Of a DNA stretch of 64,000 nucleotides, positions 8,180-16,173 are shown one piece after another. The position numbers and the translations under genes were made by a program. The stretch comes from Veillonella rogosae JCM 15642. GTDB taxonomy: Bacteria > Bacillota > Negativicutes > Veillonellales > Veillonellaceae. The notes below the pieces were generated by a model. The model was given only the letters and a program-made list of their open reading frames with translations, did not search any database and had not been told where the DNA came from. The stretch's first letter is position 1; each line of letters opens with the position of its first letter. The stretch covers positions 186,001-250,000 of the forward strand of contig NZ_PPCX01000002.1 of the NCBI RefSeq assembly GCF_002959775.1. The letters are read 5' to 3'.

Positions 8180-8724
8180 TGGCTGAAGAACAAGACATTA
8201 AACAAGAACCAGTTGATGAAACAGTAGATGCTACAAATGTAGAGGAAACAACTGTGGAAGCAACTGAAGAAGTTGTGGCTGATGCTGCTCAAGTATTAGA
8301 AGAACTTAAAGCCGACTTTGATAATCGCTATAAGCGTTTACAAGCGGACTTTGAAAACTTCAAGCGGCGTACTAACCAAGAAAAAGAGCAACTTGCTGGA
8401 TATGTTAAAGGGGATGTATTAACAGACCTTCTTCCTGTATTGGATAACTTTGAACGGGCTGTTCAAAGTCCAGCAGAAGGGGAAGCAAAATTATTCCTCG
8501 ATGGATTTATTATGATTCATCAAAACTTGATGGCAATGTTATCTAAACATGGATTAGCTGTTATTGAAGCAGTAGGTCAACCATTTGATCCAAATTTCCA
8601 TCAAGCAATCATGCGAGTACCTTCAGATGAATTTGAATCTGATACGGTATGTGAAGTATTACAAACTGGCTACACTGTTGATGGTCGTTGTATTCGTCCA
8701 GCAATGGTAAAAGTTGTTGAATAG
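8179..8724 (+). CDS. grpE: Nucleotide exchange factor GrpE
   Basis: GrpE dimers release ADP from DnaK. This 181-aa copy has the usual acidic, disordered N-terminus (residues 1-35, rich in Glu and Thr), a long helix (YKRLQADFENFKRRTNQEKEQ), the LLPVLDNFERAV motif and a C-terminal beta domain ending in GRCIRPAMVKVVE. The start codon overlaps the hrcA stop (TAATG), so translation is coupled. It lies 27 nt ahead of dnaK. Confidence 0.96.
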   Translation: MAEEQDIKQEPVDETVDATNVEETTVEATEEVVADAAQVLEELKADFDNRYKRLQADFENFKRRTNQEKEQLAGYVKGDVLTDLLPVLDNFERAVQSPAEGEAKLFLDGFIMIHQNLMAMLSKHGLAVIEAVGQPFDPNFHQAIMRVPSDEFESDTVCEVLQTGYTVDGRCIRPAMVKVVE

Positions 8725-8751
8725 ATTATAAAGTTTTAGGAGGCATATATT

Positions 8752-10590
8752 ATGGCAAAGGTAATTGGTATTGACTTAGGTACTACAAACTCTTGTGTTG
8801 CGGTTATGGAAGGCGGCGAGCCTACGGTTATTACTAACCAAGAAGGCGCTCGTACAACTCCTTCCGTTGTTGGTTTCGCTAAAAATGGCGAACGCTTAGT
8901 TGGTCAATTGGCTAAACGTCAAGCAGTATCCAATCCAGAAAACACAATTATTTCTATTAAACGTCACATGGGTACTAATCATAAAGTAACTGTAGAAGGT
9001 AAAGACTATACTCCTCAAGAAATTTCTGCAATGATTCTTCAAAAAATCAAAGCTGATGCAGAAGCTTACTTGGGCGAACCTGTAAAACAAGCTGTTATTA
9101 CAGTTCCAGCTTACTTTACAGACTCCCAACGTCAAGCTACTAAAGATGCTGGTGCAATTGCTGGTCTTGAAGTTCTTCGTATCATCAACGAACCTACAGC
9201 AGCTGCTCTTGCTTATGGTGTGGACAAAGAAGAAGACGGTAAAGTTCTTGTATTCGACCTTGGTGGTGGTACATTTGACGTTTCCATCCTTGAACTTGGC
9301 GATGGCGTATTCGAAGTATTAGCAACATCTGGTAATAACCACCTTGGTGGTGATGACTTCGATCAACGTATCATGAATTACTTAATCGAAGAATTCAAAA
9401 AAGAATCTGGTATCGACTTGTCCAATGATAAATTGGCAGATCAACGTTTAAAAGAAGCTGCTGAAAAAGCAAAAATTGAATTGTCTGGCGTAGCTAGCAC
9501 AAACATCAACTTGCCATTCATCACAGCTGATGCTACAGGTCCTAAACACTTAGACGTAACATTAACTCGTGCTAAATTTGAAGAATTGACTGCTGACTTG
9601 GTACAAGCTACAATCGAGCCTACTCGTAAAGCTATGCAAGATGCTGGTCTTTCCGCTTCTGATATTGATAAAGTATTGTTAGTTGGTGGTTCTAGCCGTA
9701 TTCCAGCTGTACAAGATGCTATTAAAAAAGTATTAGGTAAAGAGCCAACTAAAAACGTTAACCCTGATGAATGTGTTGCTATCGGTGCAGCAATTCAAGG
9801 TGGTGTATTAGTAGGTGAAGTTAAGGACGTATTGTTGCTTGACGTAACTCCATTATCCCTTGGTATTGAAACAATGGGTGGTGTATTCACACGTATTATC
9901 GATCGGAACACTACAATTCCTACATCTAAATCCCAAGTATTCTCCACGGCTGCAGATAATCAACCATCTGTAGATATCCATGTATTACAAGGTGAACGTG
10001 AGTTCGCAGCAGATAATAAAACATTGGGTCGCTTTAACTTGGATGGTATTCCAGCAGCTCCTCGTGGGGTTCCTCAAATCGAAGTAACTTTCGACATTGA
10101 TGCTAACGGTATCGTACATGTAAAAGCAAAAGACTTGGGTACTCAAAAAGAACAAAAAATTACAATCACTTCTTCTAGCGGATTAAAAGAAGACGAAATC
10201 GATCGCATGGTTAAAGAAGCGGAAGCTCATGCAGCAGAAGATAAAGCTAGAAAAGAAGAATTAGATATTAAAAACAATGCAGATTCCTTGGTATACCAAG
10301 CTGAAAAAGCATTAAAAGAACTTGATGGTCAAGGCGATGCTGCTTTATTGAAAGAAGTTGAAGAAGCTAAAGATAAATTGAAAAAATCTATTGAAGCTGG
10401 CAACATCGAAGACATCAAAAAAGATAGTGAAGCTTTGGAACAACCATTGCACAAATTAGCTGAACAAATGTATGCAGCTGCTCAACAAGCACAACAAGCT
10501 GCTGGTGGCGCTGAACAAGGCCAACAAGCAAAAGCTGATGACAACGTAGTTGATGCTGATTACACTGTAGTGGATGACGAAAAGAAATAA
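8752..10590 (+). CDS. dnaK: Chaperone DnaK (Hsp70)
   Basis: DnaK is the ATP-dependent Hsp70 of protein folding. The protein (612 aa) has the actin-like ATPase domain starting [18 protein letters not shown], the phosphate-2 motif [14 protein letters not shown], the interdomain linker region [18 protein letters not shown], the beta-sandwich substrate domain and a Gln/Ala-rich tail followed by an acidic end. AGGAGG stands upstream. Codon use is strongly biased compared with neighbouring genes, as usual for a highly expressed chaperone. It is transcribed with hrcA, grpE and dnaJ under CIRCE control. Confidence 0.98.
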   Translation: MAKVIGIDLGTTNSCVAVMEGGEPTVITNQEGARTTPSVVGFAKNGERLVGQLAKRQAVSNPENTIISIKRHMGTNHKVTVEGKDYTPQEISAMILQKIKADAEAYLGEPVKQAVITVPAYFTDSQRQATKDAGAIAGLEVLRIINEPTAAALAYGVDKEEDGKVLVFDLGGGTFDVSILELGDGVFEVLATSGNNHLGGDDFDQRIMNYLIEEFKKESGIDLSNDKLADQRLKEAAEKAKIELSGVASTNINLPFITADATGPKHLDVTLTRAKFEELTADLVQATIEPTRKAMQDAGLSASDIDKVLLVGGSSRIPAVQDAIKKVLGKEPTKNVNPDECVAIGAAIQGGVLVGEVKDVLLLDVTPLSLGIETMGGVFTRIIDRNTTIPTSKSQVFSTAADNQPSVDIHVLQGEREFAADNKTLGRFNLDGIPAAPRGVPQIEVTFDIDANGIVHVKAKDLGTQKEQKITITSSSGLKEDEIDRMVKEAEAHAAEDKARKEELDIKNNADSLVYQAEKALKELDGQGDAALLKEVEEAKDKLKKSIEAGNIEDIKKDSEALEQPLHKLAEQMYAAAQQAQQAAGGAEQGQQAKADDNVVDADYTVVDDEKK

Positions 10591-10606
10591 GAAGGGTTGG
10601 TAACTA

Positions 10607-11764
10607 ATGGCACGAGATTATTATGACATCCTAGGGGTCAGTAAAAACGCCTCTCAAGATGAAATTAAAAAGGCCTTCCGTAAAAAGGCACGCCAATACC
10701 ATCCTGACGTAAATAAAGACAATCCAAAGGAAGCAGAAGCGAAGTTTAAAGAAGCGAACGAAGCTTACGAAGTATTGTCTGACGAAACTAAAAAAGCTCA
10801 ATATGACCAATTTGGCCACGACGCCTTCAAACAAGGAGGCGGCGCTGGGGCCGGTGGTTTCCAAGGAGGCTTTGGTGGTTTTGGAGGTCAAGCTGGTGGC
10901 TTTGGTGATATCTTTGGCGACATTTTTGGTGGCATGTTTGGCGGTGGTCGCCAACAACAAGGCCCTCAAAAAGGTAATGACTTGCGTGAAGATATCGATA
11001 TTTCCTTTGAAGATGCGGCCTTTGGTAAATCTATGGAAATAGAAGTGCATCGTCATGAAGAATGTGATCACTGTCATGGTACTGGTGGTGAACCAGGATC
11101 TCGTGTCGATACTTGTCCAAACTGTCATGGTTCTGGTCAAGAAGCGGTTATTCAAAATACTCCATTTGGGCGTATGCAATCCGTTCGCACTTGTTCTCGC
11201 TGTCATGGTACTGGTAAAAGCATTGAAAAACCTTGTTCTAAATGCCGTGGTACTGGTGAAATGCTTGCTAAGCGCAAGATTTCTATCAAGATTCCAGCTG
11301 GCGTAGACAGCGGTTCTCGCTTACGTGTAGCTAATGAAGGGGAACCAGGTATTTTGGGCGGTCCTAAGGGTGATCTTTACGTATATATCTTTGTTCGTCC
11401 CCACAAGGAATTTGAGCGAAATGGTAATGACGTTATTAGCCGTGTGAATATTAGCTTTGCTCAAGCTGCTCTTGGTGCGACTATACAAGTTAACACCTTA
11501 GATGGTAAAGTAGAGTTAAAGATTCCGGAAGGTACTCAAACGGGAACGGCATTCCGCATAAAGGGCAAAGGTATTCCATATTTGCGTAACCCTAACCAAA
11601 GAGGGGACCAACATATTGTGGTAACTGTCCAAACGCCTAAGAAGTTGACCGATACTCAACGTGAGTTGTTATTACGCTTTGCAAACGAAAGTAACGAAGA
11701 TGTAAATAACTTACAAGTGAGCAAAAGTCTCTTTGAAAAAATTAAGGACTGTTTAACTAAATGA
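10607..11764 (+). CDS. dnaJ: Chaperone DnaJ (Hsp40)
   Basis: DnaJ stimulates the ATPase of DnaK and delivers substrates. All domains of a type I J-protein are present in 385 aa. These are the J domain with [10 protein letters not shown] (the HPD triad near residue 33), a Gly/Phe-rich linker (about 75-120), four CxxCxGxG zinc repeats ([32 protein letters not shown]) and the C-terminal beta domains. It begins 16 nt after dnaK and closes the classical heat-shock block; a hairpin without a T-tract separates it from prmA. Confidence 0.98.
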   Translation: MARDYYDILGVSKNASQDEIKKAFRKKARQYHPDVNKDNPKEAEAKFKEANEAYEVLSDETKKAQYDQFGHDAFKQGGGAGAGGFQGGFGGFGGQAGGFGDIFGDIFGGMFGGGRQQQGPQKGNDLREDIDISFEDAAFGKSMEIEVHRHEECDHCHGTGGEPGSRVDTCPNCHGSGQEAVIQNTPFGRMQSVRTCSRCHGTGKSIEKPCSKCRGTGEMLAKRKISIKIPAGVDSGSRLRVANEGEPGILGGPKGDLYVYIFVRPHKEFERNGNDVISRVNISFAQAALGATIQVNTLDGKVELKIPEGTQTGTAFRIKGKGIPYLRNPNQRGDQHIVVTVQTPKKLTDTQRELLLRFANESNEDVNNLQVSKSLFEKIKDCLTK

Positions 11765-11771
11765 ACAGCTC

Positions 11772-11800
11772 ATGTGAAGGAATGGTTTGTTCCATCACAT
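11772..11800 (+). other. Intercistronic hairpin between dnaJ and prmA
   Basis: ATGTGA (11772-11777) and GGAA (11779-11782) pair with TTCC (11790-11793) and TCACAT (11795-11800) across one A/A mismatch, with loop TGGTTTG. There is no T-tract, so it is more likely an mRNA processing or stability element than a terminator. Confidence 0.5.
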
Positions 11801-11819
11801 TCCCTATAAAGGAGCATAT

Positions 11820-12683
11820 ATGCAGTGGATAGAAGTATCCATTGTCTGTGAAAGAGTAGCCACCGATGAGGTGACTACTCTTTTTGACGATTACGCAGAC
11901 AATGGAATTATAGAAGAAGATATTGAAGAACAACCTAATTTAATAAAATTAACGCTTTACGCTGATCCAATACTTGATGCCGATGTGATTAAAGAAGACT
12001 TAGAAAAACGTCTTATAGAGGCAAATATTACGGTGAAATCAATAGATGCACATATACTAGACGAATCTACGTGGTTAAATTCATGGCAACAATACATTGA
12101 GCCTACAGAAATATTGCCAAATACTGTAATTAAACCTGCATGGCAAGAATATGATAATGTCGACAATAAAACAATTATAGAAATCGATTCAGACATTTCC
12201 TTTGGTACTGGTTCCCATGAAACGACTAGAACGTGTGCAGAGCTGTTAAAAGTTTATAGTGAATCTATGGATCTTGATAAGGTTACATGTTTAGATATCG
12301 GTACAGGTACAGGGATACTGTTATTAGTAGCCGCCCAATTAGGTATAAAACATTTAGTAGGCATTGATATTGAGGAATATGCAGCCAATCAAGCAAAAAT
12401 TAACTGTGAAAACAATGAAGTACATGCCGAAATTATTTGTGGTAATTTAGATACGGATTTTGAAGGTACTGCTCAATTAATTTTAGCTAATTTAACGGTG
12501 GACCCTTTGAAGATATTGTTACCACAAATAGGTAAGAAACTTGAAGATAATGGCATTTTAATCATTAGTGGTATTATTGATGATCGGTATGATGAAATTT
12601 TGCCGTATATCACTGAACATTGGCATATTATAGAGGAACGCGTGGCCGGCCCTTGGCATACCTTTGCGTTAGAAAAGCTATGA
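11820..12683 (+). CDS. prmA: Ribosomal protein L11 methyltransferase PrmA
   Basis: PrmA methylates several amino groups of ribosomal protein L11 using SAM. The 287-aa protein has the N-terminal L11-recognition domain (MQWIEVSIVCERVATDEVT) and a Rossmann methyltransferase domain with SFGTGSHETTRTC, the SAM loop LDIGTGTGILLL (about residues 158-169) and LILANLTVDP. I choose ATG 11820, preceded by AAAGGAG 5 nt upstream, over an in-frame start at 11787 in the hairpin. It shares ATGA with rsmE. Confidence 0.95.
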   Translation: MQWIEVSIVCERVATDEVTTLFDDYADNGIIEEDIEEQPNLIKLTLYADPILDADVIKEDLEKRLIEANITVKSIDAHILDESTWLNSWQQYIEPTEILPNTVIKPAWQEYDNVDNKTIIEIDSDISFGTGSHETTRTCAELLKVYSESMDLDKVTCLDIGTGTGILLLVAAQLGIKHLVGIDIEEYAANQAKINCENNEVHAEIICGNLDTDFEGTAQLILANLTVDPLKILLPQIGKKLEDNGILIISGIIDDRYDEILPYITEHWHIIEERVAGPWHTFALEKL

Positions 12684-13411
12684 AGAAAATATTTATCCCT
12701 ACACCATTAGATGAAATAATACAATTACCAAAAGATGTGACACATCATGTGTTACATGTATTTCGTCATAATATGGAGAAACCCATTACTGTAACAGGTA
12801 CTGATAATCGTTGTGGTATTTATCAGATTACCGAAGAAGTTGATGGTATAGCACAAGCTAAACTTATTGAATATGTCGCGTCTGATGTATCATCATATCG
12901 AACTATTCTTGTTCAATCCTTATTGAAAGGCGAAAAGTTAGAATGGGTATTACAGAAGGCGACGGAGTTAAATGTAGATACCATTTATCTTGTATCTACC
13001 GCAAACTGTGTAGCTAAATATGATGATAAGAAACTACAATCAAAAGTTAGTCGTTGGGAAAAAATTATGCTAGAAGCAGCCCAACAATGTGGGCGTAATC
13101 AACTGCCTACACTTGTAGTAGGCGAAAAGCTTTCACAAGTACTTGAAATCGAGTCTGACGCATTAAAACTAGTAGCCTATGAAAATGAAGATGGACATAC
13201 TATTAAGACTGCACTTGAATCAATACATAGTAATCAAAATATAACTGACATTCTCATCTGTATTGGTCCTGAAGGGGGCTATCAAGAGAAGGAAATCAAT
13301 GCTATTATAGAGAGTGGTGGAAAATCAGTTTCTCTTGGTAACACTATTTTACGAGCTGAAACTGCTGCCATTGGATCATTAGCGATGATTCAATATGAAT
13401 TAGAACTTTAA
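12680..13411 (+). CDS. rsmE: 16S rRNA (uracil(1498)-N(3))-methyltransferase RsmE
   Basis: RsmE methylates N3 of U1498 in the decoding region of 16S rRNA. At 243 aa it shows the N-terminal PUA-like domain (HHVLHVFRHN) and a SPOUT knot with the diagnostic IGPEGGYQEKEI and LGNTILRAETAAI. The start ATG 12680 overlaps the prmA stop; a longer frame from 12620 would run inside prmA and has no ribosome binding site. The prmA-rsmE-mtaB order after dnaJ is standard in Firmicutes. Confidence 0.96.
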   Translation: MKKIFIPTPLDEIIQLPKDVTHHVLHVFRHNMEKPITVTGTDNRCGIYQITEEVDGIAQAKLIEYVASDVSSYRTILVQSLLKGEKLEWVLQKATELNVDTIYLVSTANCVAKYDDKKLQSKVSRWEKIMLEAAQQCGRNQLPTLVVGEKLSQVLEIESDALKLVAYENEDGHTIKTALESIHSNQNITDILICIGPEGGYQEKEINAIIESGGKSVSLGNTILRAETAAIGSLAMIQYELEL

Positions 13412-13435
13412 ATCAAACAAGAATAGAGAGGTGCA

Positions 13436-14731
13436 ATGAAAACCGTTGCTTTTACAACCTTAGGCTGTCGTGTCAATCAGTATGATACAGACGCTATGAA
13501 AGGTTTATTTTTACAAAATAATTACGAAGCCGTAGACTTCGATGAAAAAGCTGATATATATGTAATTAATACATGTTCTGTAACCAATATGGGGGAAAAG
13601 AAATCCCGTCAATTAATTCGGAAAGCAAAACGTCAAAATGAAGATGCTTATGTAATCGTTACTGGTTGTTATGCTCAGCTTGATCCAGATGCGATTGCGG
13701 CTATTGACGGTGTTAACCTTGTTATTGGTACAAATAATCGATCTAAAATCGTTGAGCTAGTAGAGCAATTAGAATCTACAGAACGTCAAATCAATGCTGT
13801 TAGAGATATTATGAAAGAGTCCAATTTTGAGGAGATGCCATTATTTGGTAATGAATCAGATAAGGCTCGAGCTTTTATGAAAATTCAAGAAGGCTGTAAT
13901 AACTATTGCTCTTTCTGCATCATTCCATATACTCGTGGTAAATTGAAATCTCGTAAGATTGAAGATATCGTAGAAGAAGCTAAGCGTTTAGTAGACCATG
14001 GCTTCCACGAAATCGTACTAACAGGTATTCATTTAGGTAATTACGGTGTGGAATTACCAGGTAGACCTACCTTGGCTGATGTAGTAAAAGCCTTATTAGA
14101 AATACCTGAGTTATATCGTATTCGTTTTGGATCCATTGAATCTGTTGAGGTTTCTGATGAGCTTGTAGAATTAATGGCTACAGATAAACGCGTATGTCCA
14201 AATCTTCACTTGCCATTACAAGCGGGTTCTGACCATGTATTACAATTGATGAGACGTCATTATACGTTACAAGAGTACAAAGATCTCATTGCCAAGTTGC
14301 GTTCTCGCATTAAAGATTTATCTATTACGACTGATATCATTGCAGGTTTCCCACAAGAAACGGATGAAGATTTTGAAGAAACATTGAATACTGTACGTGA
14401 AATTGGTTTTACCCATATTCACGCTTTCCCATATTCTATTCGTGAAGGTACACCGGCTGCAACTATGCCTGATCAAGTACCTGAAGCCGTTAAAAAGACT
14501 CGTGTTGCACTGTTAAATGGTCTTAGTCAAGCAGGTTATGAAGCATACGCTAAATCTCGTATTGGTAAACCTGGTGAAATCCTTATTGAAAAGGAAGAAA
14601 ATGGTTACTATACTGGTTTAACTAGCGAATACGTAAATGGTAAAGTAAAGTCTGATGGATTACATAAAATTGGTGATCTTATAGGCGGAACTGTTGTTGG
14701 TTTAGAAGATAATTATTTAATTATTGAATAA
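13436..14731 (+). CDS. mtaB: tRNA t6A37 methylthiotransferase MtaB
   Basis: MtaB converts t6A37 to ms2t6A in tRNAs reading ANN codons. The 431-aa protein has the three expected parts. The first is an N-terminal MTTase domain with three cysteines (TLGCRVNQYD, NTCSVTN, VTGCYAQ) for an auxiliary [4Fe-4S] cluster. The second is a radical SAM domain with CNNYCSFCIIPYTRGKLKSR, and the third a C-terminal TRAM domain (EENGYYTGLTSEYVNGKV). It is followed 11 nt later by hit. The related MiaB acts on i6A, made by MiaA at the window start. Confidence 0.95.
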   Translation: MKTVAFTTLGCRVNQYDTDAMKGLFLQNNYEAVDFDEKADIYVINTCSVTNMGEKKSRQLIRKAKRQNEDAYVIVTGCYAQLDPDAIAAIDGVNLVIGTNNRSKIVELVEQLESTERQINAVRDIMKESNFEEMPLFGNESDKARAFMKIQEGCNNYCSFCIIPYTRGKLKSRKIEDIVEEAKRLVDHGFHEIVLTGIHLGNYGVELPGRPTLADVVKALLEIPELYRIRFGSIESVEVSDELVELMATDKRVCPNLHLPLQAGSDHVLQLMRRHYTLQEYKDLIAKLRSRIKDLSITTDIIAGFPQETDEDFEETLNTVREIGFTHIHAFPYSIREGTPAATMPDQVPEAVKKTRVALLNGLSQAGYEAYAKSRIGKPGEILIEKEENGYYTGLTSEYVNGKVKSDGLHKIGDLIGGTVVGLEDNYLIIE

Positions 14732-14742
14732 GGAGTCTAATT

Positions 14743-15087
14743 ATGAGCGATTGCATTTTCTGTAAAATTATTAATGGTGAAATTCCTTCCAATAAAGTAC
14801 TAGAAAACGATAAATTCTATGCATTCCATGATATTCAACCGGTGAAAAAGGTGCATGTTCTAATTGTGCCTAAAAACCATGTATCTAATATCGCACATCT
14901 TACAGAAAAAAATGCTGACTATGTAGAAGGTTTGCTACCATTTGTTCGTGATGTAGCAAAAGAATTAGGTATTTCTAAAGATGGGTATCGCTTGATTTTT
15001 AACACTGGTGGTAAAGCTGGTCAAACTGTATTCCATATGCATGCACATCTATTAGGTGGCGAGGAAATGGGCTGGCCAGAAGCTTAA
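14743..15087 (+). CDS. Histidine triad (HIT) nucleotide-binding protein, HinT-like
   Basis: HinT-type proteins hydrolyse purine nucleoside phosphoramidates, including adenylated lysine. The protein is 114 aa, the typical size, starting CIFCKIINGEIPSNKV and carrying the active-site triad in VFHMHAHLLGG (His-x-His-x-His). It sits between mtaB and rpsU as in many Clostridia and Negativicutes. Confidence 0.93.
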   Translation: MSDCIFCKIINGEIPSNKVLENDKFYAFHDIQPVKKVHVLIVPKNHVSNIAHLTEKNADYVEGLLPFVRDVAKELGISKDGYRLIFNTGGKAGQTVFHMHAHLLGGEEMGWPEA

Positions 15088-15152
15088 CATAGTGTATAAT
15101 GTATTATTTTTATAATACTTATTAAAATTCCTATAAAATATACCGGAAAATA

Positions 15153-15181
15153 TTGACAACATATATACCTATACATATAAT
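15153..15181 (+). promoter_or_regulatory. Consensus sigma-A promoter for rpsU
   Basis: TTGACA (15153-15158), 17 nt, TATAAT (15176-15181): a perfect consensus promoter. A leader of about 55 nt with the GGAGGGAG ribosome binding site follows. An AT-only hairpin at 15101-15118 lies between hit and this promoter. Confidence 0.88.
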
Positions 15182-15244
15182 ATTATATGTGCGTATGTAA
15201 ATTATCAGCACTTCCCGAGATTATTTTTGGAGGGAGGGATATAG

Positions 15245-15424
15245 ATGTCTGAAATCAAAGTCGGTAAAAACGAAACGCTTGAAAGTGCTCTTCGTCGATT
15301 CAAACGCTCCTGCCAAAAAGCGGGTGTTTTGTCTGAAGTAAGAAAACGTGAACACTACGAAAAACCAAGCGTAAAAAGAAAGAAAAAATCTGAAGCAGCA
15401 AGAAAACGCAAATTCAGAGCATAA
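15245..15424 (+). CDS. rpsU: 30S ribosomal protein S21
   Basis: S21 is a small basic protein of the 30S subunit near the anti-Shine-Dalgarno region. The 59-aa reading frame starts [19 protein letters not shown], continues with [19 protein letters not shown] and ends in a Lys/Arg-rich tail, a full match to the family. GGAGGGAG lies 9-16 nt upstream. It has its own consensus promoter and its own strong terminator, so it can be expressed independently of the heat-shock operon. Confidence 0.97.
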   Translation: MSEIKVGKNETLESALRRFKRSCQKAGVLSEVRKREHYEKPSVKRKKKSEAARKRKFRA

Positions 15425-15431
15425 GATGATT

Positions 15432-15490
15432 ACCCTAATTCTGCCTTTTCATGGCTTCATGAAATCCAGAATTGGGGTTTCTTTATTTTA
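15432..15490 (+). terminator. Rho-independent terminator after rpsU
   Basis: ACCCTAATTCTG (15432-15443) pairs with CAGAATTGGGGT (15467-15478), with a nested perfect hairpin TTTCATG-GCTT-CATGAAA in between, followed by a T-rich tract. Confidence 0.85.
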
Positions 15491-15508
15491 TAAACAAGGA
15501 GGCTTACT

Positions 15509-15952
15509 ATGAGCTTAAAAGATCAATTAAAAGAAGATATGAAAGCGGCTATGAAAGCTCGTGAAGAAGGAAAAACTGCTTTATCTGTAATTCGTATGGT
15601 TAACAGTGCTATTAAAAATACAGAAATTAACGACAAAGTAGAACTTGATGATAATGGTATTCTTGGTATTTTAGCTAAAGAAATGAAGACTCGCCAAGAC
15701 TCTTTAGCTGAGTTTGAAAAAGCTGGCCGTGAAGATTTAATTAGTCATGTTAAAGAAGAAATGGCAGTATTACAAAAATACTTACCAGAACAGCTTTCTG
15801 AAGATGAAATTCGCACAGTTGTAAAAGAAGCAATAGCTGCGTGTGGTGATAGCGTAAATATGGGTAATGTTATGAAACATGTTATGCCTAAAACTAAAGG
15901 CCGTGCAGATGGTAAAGTAGTTAATAATATTGTTAAAGAATTGCTTGGTTAA
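15509..15952 (+). CDS. GatB/YqeY domain-containing protein
   Basis: The 147-aa helical protein belongs to the YqeY family, related to the C-terminal tRNA-binding tail domain of GatB. Recognisable features are the N-terminal MSLKDQLKEDMKAAMKAREE, LSVIRMVNSAIKN, and the C-terminal MGNVMKHVMPKTKGRADGK. It follows rpsU directly, as in many Firmicutes (rpsU-yqeY). The molecular function is not established; a role in tRNA-dependent amidation or tRNA binding is only suggested by the GatB relationship. Confidence 0.9.
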   Translation: MSLKDQLKEDMKAAMKAREEGKTALSVIRMVNSAIKNTEINDKVELDDNGILGILAKEMKTRQDSLAEFEKAGREDLISHVKEEMAVLQKYLPEQLSEDEIRTVVKEAIAACGDSVNMGNVMKHVMPKTKGRADGKVVNNIVKELLG

Positions 15953-16046
15953 TGATATTGTTAAACTTTATATGACTAACTAATTGTATTGAAAATACAT
16001 TGATTCTAATATAGCTTTTAAAAGATAAAAATTCTATAGAAGTTTA

Positions 16047-16076
16047 TTGACATATATTTTCAACATATGATAATAT
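16047..16076 (+). promoter_or_regulatory. Promoter of glnA
   Basis: TTGACA (16047-16052) is followed by overlapping -10 candidates GATAAT (16069-16074, 16-nt spacer) and TAATAT (16071-16076, 18-nt spacer). Transcription would start about 90 nt before the glnA start codon. The 94 bp between yqeY and this promoter show nothing else. Confidence 0.7.
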
Positions 16077-16094
16077 GAACTCAACAAAATAATT

Positions 16095-16160
16095 AGTCAA
16101 CGATGACTCCACTTTAGATATATGTAATCGTATATCTATTTGTTGGAGTCTTTTTATTTT
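16095..16160 (+). promoter_or_regulatory. glnA leader attenuator: terminator with competing upstream hairpin
   Basis: GACTCCA (16105-16111) pairs with TGGAGTC (16144-16150) around a nested AGATATA/TATATCT hairpin and is followed by TTTTTATTTT, which runs into the glnA AGGAGG site. A smaller hairpin, AGTC-AACGAT-GACT (16095-16108), uses the same GACT and so excludes the terminator. Its six-base loop has A at position 1 and G at position 4, the loop pattern recognised by ANTAR antiterminators. A second upstream loop of that type was not found. Confidence 0.6.
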
Positions 16161-16173
16161 AGGAGGATCAGAT

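Noticed and set aside
10631-11206. 191-aa open frame antisense to dnaJ
   Set aside because: It is a shadow of the biased codon use and Gly/Phe-rich repeats of dnaJ; no ribosome binding site and no recognisable domain.
15101-15118. Terminator after the HIT gene
   Set aside because: GTATTAT-TTTT-ATAATAC is an AT-only stem without a following T-tract, too weak to call.
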